A stretch of DNA of 64,000 nucleotides, from NCBI RefSeq assembly GCF_019038435.1, contig NZ_JAGPOX010000014.1, positions 1-64,000 of the forward strand. The letters run 5' to 3'. Origin of the DNA: Nocardia alni. GTDB lineage: Bacteria > Actinomycetota > Actinomycetes > Mycobacteriales > Mycobacteriaceae. How positions within the stretch are numbered: position 1 is the stretch's first letter; every line of letters begins with the position of its first letter. The position numbers were made by a program, and so were the translations under genes. Positions 17,599-28,619 of this stretch are shown one piece after another. Under the pieces are notes generated by a model. It saw only the letters and a list, made by a program, of their open reading frames with translations. It ran no database searches and was not told the DNA's origin.

Positions 17599-18744
17599 TC
17601 AGGCCAGTTTCAGACTACGCCCGATGATCTCCTTCATGATTTCCGTGGTACCGCCGTAGATCGTCTGCACCCGCGCGTCCATATACGCCTTGGCGATGGG
17701 GAATTCGCGCATGTAGCCGTAACCACCGTGCAGCTGAAGGCATTTGGTGATGAGGTCGAGTTCTTCCTCGGTGCTCCACCATTTGGCCATGGCGGCCTCT
17801 TCTACGGTGAGCTTCTCCTGGTTGAGCAGTTCGATGCAGCGGTCGGTGAATACTCGGACGGCGGTGGTCTTGGTGGCCAGTTCCGCGAGGACGAAGCGGG
17901 TGTTCTGCTGCGCGCCAATGGGTTTGCCGAAGGCCTTGCGGTCGCGGACGTACTGGACGGTCATGTCGAGGCACGCCTCCATGGCGGCGGCGGCCATGAC
18001 GGCGATGGAGAGGCGCTCCTGCGGGAGGTTCTGCATCAGGTGGACGAAGCCCATGCCCCGGGTGCCGAGCAGGTTCTTGCCGGGTACCCGGACGTCGGTG
18101 AAGCTCAGTTCGGCGGTGTCCTGGGCCTTGAGGCCGATCTTGTCGAGGTTGCGGCCGCGCTCGAAACCGGGCATGCCGCGCTCGACGACCAGCAGCGAGA
18201 AGCCCATCGCGCCCTTGTCGGGATCGGTCTGGGCGACCACGATCACGATATCGGAGTTGATGCCGTTGGTGATGAATGTCTTGGAGCCGTTGAGGATCCA
18301 GTCGTCGCCGTCCTGCACCGCGCGGGTCTTGATGCCCTGCAGATCCGATCCGGTGCCGGGCTCGGTCATGGCGATGGCGGTGATCATCTCACCGGAACAG
18401 AAGCCGGGCAGCCAGCGCTGCTTCTGCTCCTCGTTGGCCAGATCCAGCAGATACGGGGCGATCACATCGTTGTGCAGCGTGAAGCCCAGACCCGAGTACT
18501 GCCCCCGCACGGTCTCCTCTGTGAGGATGGCGTTGTAGCGGAAGTCCTTCACTCCCCCGCCGCCGTACTCCTCGGGCACCGCCATACCCAGGAACCCCTG
18601 CTTACCCGCCTCCAGCCAGACCGCGCGATCGACGATGCCGTCGTGCTCCCACTGCTCGTGCTGCGCGGCCACATGCTGATCCAGAAACTTCCGGAACGAC
18701 TCGCGGAACAGATCGTGCTCGGGCTCGAAAAGGGTACGTTCCAC
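17599..18744 (-). CDS. acyl-CoA dehydrogenase (FadE20-like)
   Basis: A 381-residue flavoprotein of the acyl-CoA dehydrogenase family, full length. It has the FAD-contact segment TEPGTGSDLQGIKT, the RKAFGKPIGAQQ helix and the C-terminal LHGGYGYMREFPIAKAYMD and IYGGTTEIMKEI motifs. It oxidises acyl-CoA at the alpha-beta bond and passes electrons to ETF. GTG start preceded by CTAGGAGG. In M. tuberculosis fadE20 (Rv2724c) lies directly beside hflX (Rv2725c), so this gene marks the left edge of the conserved block; here an acyltransferase gene separates them. Confidence 0.92.
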   Translation of the reverse strand: MERTLFEPEHDLFRESFRKFLDQHVAAQHEQWEHDGIVDRAVWLEAGKQGFLGMAVPEEYGGGGVKDFRYNAILTEETVRGQYSGLGFTLHNDVIAPYLLDLANEEQKQRWLPGFCSGEMITAIAMTEPGTGSDLQGIKTRAVQDGDDWILNGSKTFITNGINSDIVIVVAQTDPDKGAMGFSLLVVERGMPGFERGRNLDKIGLKAQDTAELSFTDVRVPGKNLLGTRGMGFVHLMQNLPQERLSIAVMAAAAMEACLDMTVQYVRDRKAFGKPIGAQQNTRFVLAELATKTTAVRVFTDRCIELLNQEKLTVEEAAMAKWWSTEEELDLITKCLQLHGGYGYMREFPIAKAYMDARVQTIYGGTTEIMKEIIGRSLKLA

Positions 18745-19165
18745 GCCAACCTCCTAGGTGACCACAACGGCGACATCGCCTCTGCCCCCACGGTACCAAG
18801 TAGTCGAATCCCCGTTCACTTCGAACCGCCAAAAATAGGCATCAACTGCCTAGCACTGGGGTGGTGCAGAGGCATAGAACAGCTGAACCCGGGTAAACCT
18901 GCCGCTCGTATGACTCTGCTGTGGCGTCCCCGGCAAACGATTGACGGACTTACCACGGCCGCGAATTTCACCGCGAACATACCCACATGATCGAAGCCCG
19001 GCTCCACGATCCACAAACAAGGGGGGACGCCCTCCAACGATCAGGACGTCCGTACTGTCACGCATGCGGACAGGCCACTCGCGAGGTGGGGAACCGCGTC
19101 CGCGATGTATTCCCGGTGCCCTGACTGCGCGCAAACAGCGCCACCTGCAATCGGTCGCGCCGAAC
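18745..19165. other. no gene recognised (421 bp)
   Basis: Gap between the acyl-CoA dehydrogenase start and the acyltransferase stop, both minus strand. Open frames here are low in domain content. It should contain the promoter of the dehydrogenase. No terminator-like hairpin was obvious to me. Confidence 0.4.
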
Positions 19166-20032
19166 CTACAGCCCGATGAACCCGCGCACCCGGCCCGCCA
19201 GCGTGCGCCCACGGTCCCGGTCACGCTCGGCGAGCAGGAACGTCAATTCCTCCTCCAACTCCTTGCGCACCAGGTCCTGCAATTCCTCGGCCGCCGCGTC
19301 CAGATCGGTCGCGTCGGCCCAGGGTGTGGTCTCGATGGGCGTGCCGGCAGAGTAGTAGAAGCGTTCCGGCTTGGGCAGCCAGGTCGGTCCGATGCCGCGC
19401 ACCAGCGGCGGGGTGAGGCTACCGTGCAGGCCGAGCGCCTCGACCAGCATCCGCACCGGGCGCATGAGCAGGTCGTCGCCGTCGGCGATGATGTCGAAGG
19501 CGTCGTCGGCGCCGACCATCGCCAACGGCACGATCGGCACGCCGGTCTCGATCGCCATCCGCGCGAAACCGGTGCGGCCGTCCCATTTCAGGACGTACTT
19601 CTCGCCCTTGCGACGCACCGCTTCACGGCCGCCGCCGGGGAACACCAGCACCATCTCCCCCTGCTCCAGCAGCGCACGGCAGTTGGCGCGGTTGCCGCGC
19701 ACGCAGCCGATGCTGTGCAGGAAATGCCGCACACCGGGCACGGTGATCAGCACGTTCTCGGCCAGCCCGCGCAGCACACGGCCGCGGCGGCGCGCGAGTT
19801 CGGGCCACAGCAAGGGGGTGTCGATGCCCAGGAAGTTGTGGTTACCCACCAGCAGCACCGGGCCGTCGGCGGGAATGTTGTCCAGTCCGTGGAATACCGG
19901 ACTGGTCCACGCTCGAATCGGTGCGAGCAGCGCCTCGAGCCTGCGAATATCGTTCTCACTCAACGACATGTGCAGCGGAGCACCATCCGACAACGCCGGT
20001 GCGGCAACAGTCGGCGCCTCATGCGCGGTCAC
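19166..20032 (-). CDS. lysophospholipid acyltransferase family protein (PlsC-like)
   Basis: A 288-residue PlsC-fold acyltransferase. The catalytic HX4D motif appears as NHNFLGID, and a substrate-binding FPGGGREAVRRKGEKYVLKW segment follows, which is the form seen in the monoacylglycerol/diacylglycerol acyltransferase branch rather than in PlsC itself. The GTG start at 20032 has CAGGAAGGGC upstream. It likely transfers fatty acyl groups to a glycerolipid at the inner face of the membrane. It lies between the FadE20-like gene and hflX on the same strand, a position not occupied in M. tuberculosis. Confidence 0.85.
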   Translation of the reverse strand: MTAHEAPTVAAPALSDGAPLHMSLSENDIRRLEALLAPIRAWTSPVFHGLDNIPADGPVLLVGNHNFLGIDTPLLWPELARRRGRVLRGLAENVLITVPGVRHFLHSIGCVRGNRANCRALLEQGEMVLVFPGGGREAVRRKGEKYVLKWDGRTGFARMAIETGVPIVPLAMVGADDAFDIIADGDDLLMRPVRMLVEALGLHGSLTPPLVRGIGPTWLPKPERFYYSAGTPIETTPWADATDLDAAAEELQDLVRKELEEELTFLLAERDRDRGRTLAGRVRGFIGL

Positions 20033-20117
20033 GAAAGCCCTTCCTGCAGGTCGTTCTCAACCACGTCATCGTAACGAAAACCGCACAAGGTCACCGAACC
20101 TGCCGCTAGCGCAGGGC

Positions 20118-21608
20118 TCAGGCCGGCGAACTCCCGGCATACTGGGCCAGCACCGGCGCCAGCGGCTTCGGCACCCGGGCGCGCACTCGCGTACCGCCCT
20201 CCTCGTGCGAGGAGTCGATGATGCGTCCGTCGGCGTGGATGCGGGCCAGCAGATCGCCGCGGGTGTACGGCAATAGCACGTTCACCTCGACGTCCAGGCC
20301 GCCGAGGATCTCGGCCAGCCGATCGCGCAGATCGGTCAGCCCCGCACCGGTGTGCGCGGAGACGAACACCGCCCCGGGCAGCTGGGCGCGCAGATGCGCC
20401 AGCTCCGCCGGATCGACCGCGTCGACCTTGTTGAGCACCAGCAGTTCCGGCGGACCGAAGCGCTGCCCGTCGGGTCGCGCGCCCCGCTGTTCGCGCAGCA
20501 CATCGGTGATGACCTCGCGCACCGCCTTGATCTGCTGATCGGGCATCGCGTCCGAGGCGTCCACCACGTGCAGCAGCAGATCCGCGCCGGTGACCTCCTC
20601 CAGCGTCGAGCGGAACGCCTCGATCAGCTGGGTGGGCAGGTGCCGCACGAAGCCGACGGTATCGGTGAACACGACCTCGCGGCCGTCGTCCAGCGCGGCG
20701 CGGCGGGTGGTCGGATCCAGGGTCGCGAACAGTGCGTCCTGTACCAGGATGCCCGCGCCGGTGAGCGCGTTCATCAGGCTCGATTTGCCCGCGTTCGTAT
20801 AGCCGACGATCGCCACCGCCGGGATGCCGCTCTCGGTACGCCGCGAGCGCTTGGTGTCGCGCGCGGTCTTCATCTCCTTGATCTCGCGGCGCAGTTTGGA
20901 CGTGCGCTCACGGATCCGGCGACGGTCGGTCTCGATCTTGGTCTCACCGGGACCACGGGTACCCACGCCGCCGCCGGCGCCACCGGCACGACCACCGGCC
21001 TGCCGGGACATCGATTCACCCCAGCCGCGCAGTCGCGGCAGCATGTACTCCATCTGCGCGAGCGAAACCTGCGCCTTGCCCTCGCGGGAGGTGGCGTGCT
21101 GGGCGAAGATGTCCAGGATCAGCGCGGTCCGGTCGATCACCTTGACCTTGACGACCTTCTCCAGGGCGTTCAGCTGCGCGGGGGTCAGCTCACCGTCGCA
21201 GATCACCGTGTCGGCGCCGGTCTCCAGCACGACCCCGCGCAGTTCGTCGGCCTTGCCCGAGCCGATGTAGGTGGACGGATCCGGCTTGTCGCGGCGCTGG
21301 ATCAGCGCGTCGAGTACCTGCGATCCGGCGGTCTCGGCCAGGGCGGCCAGTTCGGCCATGCTGGCGTCGGCCGCGGCCGCGGTGCCCTCGGTCCACACCC
21401 CGACCAGCACCACCTGCTCCAGCCGCAGCTGGCGGTATTCGACCTCGGTGACGTCGGTGAGTTCGGTGGACAACCCCGCGACGCGTCGTAGCGAGCTGCG
21501 CTCCTCCAGCTGCAACTCACCGACAGTCGGCTCGGCCTCCCACCCGGCGCGATCCTGCGGGTCGAGCGCGTCGACCGGTGTGAACTCGAACGTTTCAGAC
21601 TTCCTCAT
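20118..21608 (-). CDS. hflX: GTPase HflX
   Basis: A 496-residue ribosome-associated GTPase. An N-terminal HflX domain with the GPGETKIETDRRRI signature follows a Gly-rich linker and is joined to a G domain: G1 is GYTNAGKSS, G3 DTVGF, G4 NKVD. HflX splits stalled or hibernating ribosomes; in mycobacteria it has been linked to macrolide tolerance. ATG at 21608 is preceded by GGAGG. Adjacent to dapF and miaA in the order known from mycobacteria. Confidence 0.95.
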   Translation of the reverse strand: MRKSETFEFTPVDALDPQDRAGWEAEPTVGELQLEERSSLRRVAGLSTELTDVTEVEYRQLRLEQVVLVGVWTEGTAAAADASMAELAALAETAGSQVLDALIQRRDKPDPSTYIGSGKADELRGVVLETGADTVICDGELTPAQLNALEKVVKVKVIDRTALILDIFAQHATSREGKAQVSLAQMEYMLPRLRGWGESMSRQAGGRAGGAGGGVGTRGPGETKIETDRRRIRERTSKLRREIKEMKTARDTKRSRRTESGIPAVAIVGYTNAGKSSLMNALTGAGILVQDALFATLDPTTRRAALDDGREVVFTDTVGFVRHLPTQLIEAFRSTLEEVTGADLLLHVVDASDAMPDQQIKAVREVITDVLREQRGARPDGQRFGPPELLVLNKVDAVDPAELAHLRAQLPGAVFVSAHTGAGLTDLRDRLAEILGGLDVEVNVLLPYTRGDLLARIHADGRIIDSSHEEGGTRVRARVPKPLAPVLAQYAGSSPA

Positions 21609-21781
21609 ATGCCTCCATGATCCCACGAGTCAACGCCGGACCGCATCCGAGTTATTTCCAGGCGCGCCACCGCGGCCGATGCCGCTCGAGCTGCGACGCG
21701 AGCGCCGGGGCTGGGTACTCATTCCCTGCACGGGAAGTCCGCCGATCGCGACCTCGGATTCGGGCCGGATATCGCGACGCG

Positions 21782-22684
21782 TCAGTACTCGTCCCACCAA
21801 CGAGCTGCGATCCGCCCGGACGCGACCAGCACAGACGGCCCCCGCAGCAAGGCCTGGCCGTGATCGATGCCCACGGTGACCGTGCCACCGGGCACGCGCA
21901 CCCGAACCTCACCCGCGTCCTCGGCGAGCACGAATCCCTCGCGTACCAGTGCCGCGGCGGCCGCGGCGACGGTTCCCGTTCCGCACGAACGGGTTTCGCC
22001 GACCCCACGCTCATACACGCGCATATCCACCGCGCGCACGCCGTCGACCGGATCCCCGAGCGCGGTGAGGATCTCCACGTTCACCCCCTGCGGGAACATC
22101 CCGGGGTCGTAGCCGGGAGCCGCCCGCAGATCCAGTTTCGCCAGCGCCTCGGCGGACAGGTTCGGGTCCACGCAGGCCAGATGCGGATTGCCGACGTCGA
22201 TACCGATGCCCGGGTACGTCGAACCCTCGAGGATCGCGGCGGAGGCGCCGAGCTCGCGGACCGTTCCCATCTGCACGGTGACCTCGCCGTGCACCGGGTC
22301 GGCGGCGTGCACTGTCACCGGCCGCGCGCCGGCCCGGGTACCCACCACGAACTCACCGCTCGTCTCGGCGCCGATCACGGCCAGGAAATGGGCGAACACC
22401 CGCGTCCCGTTACCGCACATCTCCGCGATCGAACCGTCGGCGTTGCGGTAGTCCATGAACCAGTCGTCCGGGCCGATGCCCTCGGGCAGCGCGTCCAGCA
22501 CGCCGGATTCCACCAGCGGTTCGGTCCACGCCACCCGCAGCACACCGTCCGCGCCCAGGCCGCGCTGGCGATCGCACAGCGCCGCCACCCGGGATTCGGT
22601 CAGCTCCAGGGCGGCCTCGGGGTCGAACAGGATCACGAAGTCGTTCTGCGTGCCGTGACCCTTGGTGAATTCGATATCGGACAC
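21782..22684 (-). CDS. dapF: diaminopimelate epimerase
   Basis: A 300-residue epimerase that converts LL- to meso-diaminopimelate for lysine and peptidoglycan synthesis. Both active-site cysteines are present, in AEMCGNGTR and in RSCGTGT, one in each half of the pseudo-symmetric fold. The GTG at 22684 gives the family N-terminus ([13 protein letters not shown]); the frame is open a little further upstream. Cytoplasmic enzyme. It sits between hflX and miaA. Confidence 0.95.
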   Translation of the reverse strand: MSDIEFTKGHGTQNDFVILFDPEAALELTESRVAALCDRQRGLGADGVLRVAWTEPLVESGVLDALPEGIGPDDWFMDYRNADGSIAEMCGNGTRVFAHFLAVIGAETSGEFVVGTRAGARPVTVHAADPVHGEVTVQMGTVRELGASAAILEGSTYPGIGIDVGNPHLACVDPNLSAEALAKLDLRAAPGYDPGMFPQGVNVEILTALGDPVDGVRAVDMRVYERGVGETRSCGTGTVAAAAAALVREGFVLAEDAGEVRVRVPGGTVTVGIDHGQALLRGPSVLVASGRIAARWWDEY

Positions 22685-22777
22685 GCGGTCAGTGTATCGA
22701 CCCGCCGAGGTCGAACCCGGCGACGGCACCACCCGCCACGGGCGAGCGGCTCGGCATCACACGAGCGGCTCGTCTGG

Positions 22778-23761
22778 TTACGGTCGGCTTCGGTTCATCG
22801 ACACGCGACTCTCACCGTTGTCGACCGCGGGATCGCAGGTCGCCCGACTCTCGGCCGTCCGGCTCCGGATGTGTTCGAACGCGCTATCCGCCAGCGCCGC
22901 ATCCGCACCGTCCAGCCAGTGCACACGCGGATCCCGGCGGAACCACGAACGCTGGCGGCGCACGTAACGCCGCGTTCCGATGAAGGTGCGTTCCCGCGCT
23001 TCGTCCAGCTCGTATTCACCGTCCAGATATGCCAGGACCTGGGCGTATCCGATGGCACGGCGGGCGGTCTGCCCCTCGCGGAGGCCGCGGCCGATCAGTT
23101 CGCGCACCTCGTCGACCAGGCCCTGGTCGAACATCCTCGTGGTGCGCGGTTCGATTCGGGCATCGAGCTGCGCGGTCTCCCGATCGACGCCGAGAATGAT
23201 TGTGCCCCAATGAGGTTCCCCGACCTGCGGCTGTGAGGCCGCGAACGGCCGGCCGGTCAGCTCGACCACCTCCAGCGCGCGCACCATCCGCCTGCCGTCC
23301 GTCGGCAGGATCGTCTTCGCCGCGACGGGATCCGCGGCGCGCAGCGCGTCGTGCAGGGCCTGGACGCCACCGTCGGCGAGTACGGCCTCCCATTTCGCCC
23401 GTACCTGCGGATCGGTGGCCGGGAACTCCCAGCGGTCCAGCAGCGCCTGCACATACATCATCGAGCCGCCGACGACGACCGGCGTGCGCCCGCGCGCCAT
23501 GATCGCCTCGACGTCGGCGCTCGCCTCGCTCTGATATGCGGCGACAGTGGCGGTTTCGGTAACCTCGAGCACGTCGAGCTGGTGATGCGCGATACCGCGG
23601 CGCTCGGCCACCGGCAGCTTCGCGGTGCCGATATCCATTCCGCGGTACAGCTGCATGGCATCGATATTGACGATCTCACCGTCCAGGCGCTGCGCCAGAT
23701 CCAATGCGAGATCGGACTTCCCGGTGGCCGTGGGGCCCACCACCGCGATCGGGGTGATCAT
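22778..23761 (-). CDS. miaA: tRNA dimethylallyltransferase
   Basis: A 327-residue enzyme that adds the isopentenyl group to A37 of tRNAs reading UNN codons, the substrate later thiomethylated by MiaB. The P-loop is [11 protein letters not shown] at the N-terminus, and the [15 protein letters not shown] and RRAIGYAQ segments are typical. ATG 23761 overlaps the stop of the upstream gene by four bases (ATGA), so the two are coupled. miaB lies 6.4 kb away in the same window. Confidence 0.95.
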   Translation of the reverse strand: MITPIAVVGPTATGKSDLALDLAQRLDGEIVNIDAMQLYRGMDIGTAKLPVAERRGIAHHQLDVLEVTETATVAAYQSEASADVEAIMARGRTPVVVGGSMMYVQALLDRWEFPATDPQVRAKWEAVLADGGVQALHDALRAADPVAAKTILPTDGRRMVRALEVVELTGRPFAASQPQVGEPHWGTIILGVDRETAQLDARIEPRTTRMFDQGLVDEVRELIGRGLREGQTARRAIGYAQVLAYLDGEYELDEARERTFIGTRRYVRRQRSWFRRDPRVHWLDGADAALADSAFEHIRSRTAESRATCDPAVDNGESRVSMNRSRP

Positions 23762-24801
23762 CTCCGCGCACCCGGGCGCCACACACTCACGTGGTACCCG
23801 ACCCCGAAAGGCGCTGCCCGATAGAGCGTTTCGACGCTGTGCGTGCCGAATACCGGCAGACCGCCGTCGCTGGCTCCGGTGGCGCGCAGATCAGCCTGCG
23901 CGCCGAAGAGCCCGGCCAGCACCTGATACGCCGCCCGCCCGGACACACCGAGCCCCGCGCACAGATCCACGTCGAGCCCAGCGAGCACCGCACAGTCCCC
24001 GTCGTCGAGCGCCGTATCGATCCGATCCTGCACCCCCTCGGCCCGGGGGTCCAGATACCCAGGCGCGGTTCGCGACAGCGTATTCGCCCCGTCGGCGATC
24101 ACCAGCACGCCGCCCGGCTCCGGATCGGCATCCAGCTCACGGCGCAGCATCGCCCCCACCTCGGTGCACTGCCGCATCGAGGCGCCGTCGTCGACCAGCC
24201 ACGCCCGCGCACTCACCGCCGCGGCCACCTGTCCCCGCACCCATCCACCCACCAGCACCGACAACGGCAGTTCCGGATCGGCGACACTACCGCTTCGCAA
24301 CGCCGAATCCGACAGCGCCACACGCACATCCACTCCGAATCCGCGGAACGTCCCGACCGAGTCCACACCGAATGCCGACACCACGTGTGAGGAGACGGCA
24401 GCACCGAATGCCCACCGGCTGTCGGTTGTTTCGCGCAGTCGCAGGGTGCTCGAGCCCCGGCCGGTATCCGGATCGCCGCCGCCCTGGAACGTACCCACCA
24501 TTTCCGCCGGGCCGTGCACCGCTATCGCACGCCGACCACTCAGCGGCTCGGGAGCCGGAGCGCCCGGTCCCTGCGCCGCCCGCGATTCAGCGTCCCCGGC
24601 CACTCGATCGGCAAGAGAGCTCACACCGACGACCGTCCAGTGACGGGTGTCGCGGGCCAGGGCGCGCGCAGCGGTCAGCACCGCCTCGCGGAGCGCGGGG
24701 ACCTGGGCCGCGGGATGCTCCGGATCGGCCGTGGGGTGTCCACCGCACAGTTCGGGGACCAACGCGGGCGGCGACGGAATCAACGCGGCGATACTGAACA
24801 C
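23758..24801 (-). CDS. Rv2728c-like protein, class III extradiol dioxygenase fold
   Basis: A 347-residue protein that resembles the actinobacterial Rv2728c family, always beside miaA in mycobacteria. Its start ([20 protein letters not shown]) recalls the LigB fold. A segment AGSLLG-like is replaced here by an Ala/Pro-rich middle. A HGPAEMVG segment and [13 protein letters not shown] strands ([12 protein letters not shown]) are visible. No confirmed activity is known to me. GTG 24801 is the likely start; the frame is open upstream without a better site. Coupled to miaA. Confidence 0.65.
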   Translation of the reverse strand: MFSIAALIPSPPALVPELCGGHPTADPEHPAAQVPALREAVLTAARALARDTRHWTVVGVSSLADRVAGDAESRAAQGPGAPAPEPLSGRRAIAVHGPAEMVGTFQGGGDPDTGRGSSTLRLRETTDSRWAFGAAVSSHVVSAFGVDSVGTFRGFGVDVRVALSDSALRSGSVADPELPLSVLVGGWVRGQVAAAVSARAWLVDDGASMRQCTEVGAMLRRELDADPEPGGVLVIADGANTLSRTAPGYLDPRAEGVQDRIDTALDDGDCAVLAGLDVDLCAGLGVSGRAAYQVLAGLFGAQADLRATGASDGGLPVFGTHSVETLYRAAPFGVGYHVSVWRPGARR

Positions 24802-25064
24802 GTCGTCAACCGTAGCGGCCCGCAGGAGCGAACCCGTGCGGCCCGCCGTCGTTCGAGCCGGCCGAATCGCATCGGTTCCGGGTGGTAGGGGCCTGGAAAT
24901 ACATCCGTCCGGCAACACGCCGTACCACGCATTTGCGGCCCTGGCTACCGCTGCGACTGCGCCACCGAAGGTAAGAGGCGGCGTATCCGGCATCTGCCTG
25001 GTTGAATGGGGATGAAGCTAGGGCGTAACCAGGCAGCCGTGACGCGCGGCAGGGACGAGGAGCG

Positions 25065-26540
25065 ATGACCGAGAACAACGGAATCGAGAAGGTTTCCCCC
25101 GCGGAGACCGGCACGGCGCAGCAGTCCAGCACTCCCGCGCAGCGACCCACACCCGCCGATGCCGCTCCCAAACCAGGTGCTCACGGGCCCAAACCCGGCG
25201 TGCCCAAGCCTGGGGTACCCAGGCCGGGCGCGCATAAATCCTCGGTTCCCACGCCGCAGGAGGCGCCGAGGCCGAGCGCGCCGCAGGAGCATCCCCACCC
25301 GGTAATGGCGCCCACGGTCAGCGACCCCAGCCAGTGGGGCCGCGTGGACGACGACGGCACCGCCTGGGTCAAGACCGGCGACACCGAGCGAATGATCGGC
25401 TCCTGGCAGGCCGGTGACGCCGCCGAGGGCCTGGCACATTTCGGCCGCCGCTTCGACGATCTGGCCACCGAGGTCGGCCTCCTGGAGGCTCGCCTGGCCG
25501 CCGGAACCGACGCCCGCAAGACCAAGACATCCGCCACCGCGCTTGCCGAATCGTTGCCCACGGCGGCGGTCATCGGCGATCTCGACTCGCTGGAGCAGCG
25601 ACTGCGGGCCATCGTCGAACATTCCGACGAGGCCGCCGCGCAGGCCAAGGAGGAGAAGGAGCGCTCGCGCCACGAACAGACCGAGCGCAAAGAGGCGCTG
25701 TGCGCCGAGGCCGAACAGATCGCCGCCGACTCCACCCAGTGGAAGTCCGCCGGTGACAGGCTGCGTGAGATCTTCGAGGAGTGGAAGACCATCCGCGGAG
25801 TGGACCGCAAGGTCGACGACGCGCTGTGGCGACGGTTCTCCAAGGCCCGCGAGGCGTTCAACCGCCGGCGCGGCGCCCACTTCGCCGAACTCGACCGCGA
25901 CCGCGCCGCGGCCAAGTCCCACAAGGAGGAGCTGTGCGCTCAGGCCGAGGAGCTGGCCTCCTCGACCGACTGGGCCACCACCGCCGCCACCTTCCGCGAT
26001 CTGCTTGCCGAGTGGAAGGCCGCGGGCCGGGCCCCGCGGGAGGCCGACGATCACCTGTGGCGCCGGTTCAAGTCCGCCCAGGACGTGTTCTTCGGCGCCC
26101 GCAACGCCGCGGCCTCGGAACGGGACGCGGAGTTCGAGCACAACGCGACCGCCAAACTGGAGCTGCTGGCCGGCGTCGAGGAGCGGGTCGCCACGCACCT
26201 GGAGTCCGATCTGGATGCCGCGCGCGGCGCACTGCGTGATCTGCAGGAGAAGTGGGACGCCATCGGCAAGGTCCCGCGCGAACGCATGCAGGAGCTGGAA
26301 GGCCGCCTGCGGGCACTGGAGAAGCAGGTCCGCGACGCGGTGGACGCACAGTGGCGACGCACCGATCCCGAGGCCATGGCCCGCGCGGCCCAGTTCCGCG
26401 AGCGCGTGAGCCAGTTCGAGGAGCAGGCCGCCAAGGCGCAGGCCGCCGGGCGCGCACGCGACGCGGAAAAGGCGCTCGAACAGGCCAAACAGTGGCGCGA
26501 GTGGGCCGATGCCGCGGAGGGCGCGGTCACCCGGCGCTGA
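25065..26540 (+). CDS. DUF349 repeat protein with Pro-rich N-terminus
   Basis: A 491-residue protein. Residues 1-85 are disordered and Pro-rich, with [10 protein letters not shown] tandem motifs. The rest is helical, with three to four DUF349 repeats: Trp-containing units such as [55 protein letters not shown] and LEEKWD-type ends ([14 protein letters not shown]). DUF349 proteins are long helical bundles of unknown role, Rv2731-like by position. GAGGAG precedes the ATG. Strongly charged and cytoplasmic by appearance. Divergent from the Rv2728c-like gene. Confidence 0.85.
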   Translation: MTENNGIEKVSPAETGTAQQSSTPAQRPTPADAAPKPGAHGPKPGVPKPGVPRPGAHKSSVPTPQEAPRPSAPQEHPHPVMAPTVSDPSQWGRVDDDGTAWVKTGDTERMIGSWQAGDAAEGLAHFGRRFDDLATEVGLLEARLAAGTDARKTKTSATALAESLPTAAVIGDLDSLEQRLRAIVEHSDEAAAQAKEEKERSRHEQTERKEALCAEAEQIAADSTQWKSAGDRLREIFEEWKTIRGVDRKVDDALWRRFSKAREAFNRRRGAHFAELDRDRAAAKSHKEELCAQAEELASSTDWATTAATFRDLLAEWKAAGRAPREADDHLWRRFKSAQDVFFGARNAAASERDAEFEHNATAKLELLAGVEERVATHLESDLDAARGALRDLQEKWDAIGKVPRERMQELEGRLRALEKQVRDAVDAQWRRTDPEAMARAAQFRERVSQFEEQAAKAQAAGRARDAEKALEQAKQWREWADAAEGAVTRR

Positions 26541-26550
26541 CAGACCGGAG

Positions 26551-26589
26551 AGCGCTGAGTCACGCTGCGCGACAAGCGGGCTCAGCGCT
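26551..26589 (+). terminator. hairpin after the DUF349 gene
   Basis: Perfect 9-bp inverted repeat, AGCGCTGAG at 26551-26559 and CTCAGCGCT at 26581-26589, starting 11 bases after the DUF349 stop. No U-run follows. The rest of the 300-bp gap to the next gene shows nothing else I can name. Confidence 0.5.
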
Positions 26590-26840
26590 GGTCCGTGTCG
26601 GCCCCATAACTGTTTCCAGAATGGACGAATCGGTTCGGGAGAACCGGCCTCCGGCTACATTTTCTGGGATGAATCAGCGGAAACCGGCGTTTCGGGACGG
26701 CAAAATGTAGCAGGAGGCCGGGCTGCAGGACGTCCTCGACCGCACCACGAGGTTACGAGCACCGAGACGGCCGTTCTCGCCCACAATGCCGGGTCCGATT
26801 GCCGCCAGCGTCGCCCATATCGGCCCGGCAGTCTGGGCAC

Positions 26841-27464
26841 ATGCATCGAGTCGTTGATCTCAAAGTCCTCTACTTCGGCACTCCCGTTGTCCTGATCGGC
26901 ACCCGAAACGCCGACGGGACACCGAATCTCGCGCCGATGTCCTCAGCGTGGTGGCTGGGCGATCAGTGCATGCTCGGCATGAACACCGGATCTCAGACCA
27001 CCGTCAATATGCTGCGCGAACGCGAATGCGTGCTGAACCTGCCCACCTCGGACATGGTCGAGGCAGTGGACCGGCTGGCGTTGCTGACCGGTGCGCGGGA
27101 GCTGACGCCACACAAGATCGAGAAGGGCTACCGGTACGAACCGGACAAGTTCGGCGTCGCCGGGCTGACCCCGCTGGCGGCCGATCTCGTCGCCGCCCCG
27201 CGCGTGGCCGAATGCCCGATTCAGCTGGAGTGCGAAGTGCTCTCGTCCGAACTGTTCGGTGGACGGGCCACCGCGCACACCGTGCGGGTGCTGCGGTCTC
27301 ACGTCGACGACGCGCTGGTCGTCCCCGGTACCGCGCACGTCGACCCGGACGCGTGGGACCCGCTGATCATGAAGTTCTGCGAGTTCTTCGGCGAGAGTAG
27401 TCGGCTACATCCCTCTCGGCTGGCCGTGGCGTGGGAGATCCCGCAACCCGTCCTCGACCACTGA
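26841..27464 (+). CDS. flavin reductase-like FMN-binding split-barrel protein
   Basis: A 207-residue protein of the flavin reductase-like family. The N-terminus reads VVDLKVLYFGTPVVLIGTRN and then NLAPMSSAWWLGDQCMLG, the FMN-binding strand-loop typical of the family. A KIEKGYRYEPDKF segment follows. It probably binds FMN and reduces it or another substrate with NAD(P)H. The ATG at 26841 is chosen because the domain begins there; the upstream in-frame extension of 14 codons has no support. Convergent with the membrane protein gene, 18 bp away. Confidence 0.75.
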   Translation: MHRVVDLKVLYFGTPVVLIGTRNADGTPNLAPMSSAWWLGDQCMLGMNTGSQTTVNMLRERECVLNLPTSDMVEAVDRLALLTGARELTPHKIEKGYRYEPDKFGVAGLTPLAADLVAAPRVAECPIQLECEVLSSELFGGRATAHTVRVLRSHVDDALVVPGTAHVDPDAWDPLIMKFCEFFGESSRLHPSRLAVAWEIPQPVLDH

Positions 27465-27482
27465 GCGCCTGTGCGGGGGACC

Positions 27483-28325
27483 CTACTTCTCGTCCTCGCC
27501 GTGCAGCCAACGACGGCTGCGTTCCTCCTCCTCGGCGGCGGCGATGCGGCGCTGTTCCTCGGCCTCCAACTGAACCGCGGTGCGGCTCCACACCACCTTG
27601 AGCCAGTGGAAGGTCAGGAAGATCATCGCCAGCAGACCCAGAATCAGGCCGATCGACGGACCAGCGCCCCGGTAGCCGCCGATGCCCGGGGTCTGGCGGT
27701 GCCAGATCGACAGCACGCCGAACACGCTGCCCACCGCCGACCCGGCCACCGCGATCCAGGCGAAGGCCCAGCGCCTGGTCAGCAGGGCGAGCGAGGAGAA
27801 GCCGATGCCGAAAACCGTCACGAACCACTGGAACACCCGCGACGGCAGCCCGATGTGGTCGCGGACGGCGGTGGGGTCGGAGATCAGGATGTCCAGGCCG
27901 CGGGTGTGCCCGGCGTGCGGCAGGATCAGCGTGAGCAGCAGCACGAAGACCGCCGCGGCGACGACCATGGCTCGGTAGCCTGGATCGATCTCGCTGGCGA
28001 CCTTGCGCTCGACGGCCGCGAGGTCGTCGTGATAGGACTCGAAGACCTGCGCCTGTTCGGGGTTCATACGCTCCTCGTTCGACCGGGAATCGTTCGCTCG
28101 GGCATCGTCGGACCGGGTGCCGCTCGAGGTGGAATGCTCGCCCGAGAGTACCGAGTCACTCTGCGGCGCAGCGTTTTCCACATCCGGAATGGTCGAGTCG
28201 GATGCCTCCGTCGCAGCACCGTCGGTCACGGCGTCGCCGGAAACGGGCTCGGCGAGCGCCGGATCGCTCGCGTGAGCGGCCTGCGCCGCATCCCCCGAGG
28301 TCGACCGTGCGTGCTCTTCGGACAT
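27483..28325 (-). CDS. Rv2732c-like membrane protein with disordered N-terminus
   Basis: A 280-residue protein. Residues 1-95 are disordered and rich in Ala, Ser, Asp and Glu. Four predicted membrane helices follow, beginning with AMVVAAAVFVLLLTLILP and ending with ILGLLAMIFLTFHWL, and the C-terminus is a charged Glu/Arg helix. In M. tuberculosis the counterpart Rv2732c lies beside miaB in the same order. Function unknown. GGAG precedes the ATG. Confidence 0.75.
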   Translation of the reverse strand: MSEEHARSTSGDAAQAAHASDPALAEPVSGDAVTDGAATEASDSTIPDVENAAPQSDSVLSGEHSTSSGTRSDDARANDSRSNEERMNPEQAQVFESYHDDLAAVERKVASEIDPGYRAMVVAAAVFVLLLTLILPHAGHTRGLDILISDPTAVRDHIGLPSRVFQWFVTVFGIGFSSLALLTRRWAFAWIAVAGSAVGSVFGVLSIWHRQTPGIGGYRGAGPSIGLILGLLAMIFLTFHWLKVVWSRTAVQLEAEEQRRIAAAEEEERSRRWLHGEDEK

Positions 28326-28619
28326 CAGTTCTCCACCACATCATCGCGAAATCGGGGCGTGGTGGTCCACCATCGCCACCGTGTCACTGTCCAAGCCTAC
28401 GACTCGGCGCGACAACACTACGACCCGGCGTCGTAATCAACCTGTTCGCGCCCGATTCGTCCGGCTGAAACACCGAGTCGCGGCCCGGATGTTCGGTCAC
28501 ACCGCCAATCGAGCACGAGCCGCGCCGCGACAAGTCTCCAAGGCCTGGAGGCCGGCCGAATATCGGTCGCGGCATCGAAACTCGAGTCGGATCAGGGCCG
28601 AGCGGTATGGATCGAAACC

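Noticed and set aside
18850..19224. Minus-strand frame with a DVLIVGG start reminiscent of an FAD-binding motif
   Set aside because: The GxGxxG motif is not completed and the rest is Arg/Gly-rich with no monooxygenase features.
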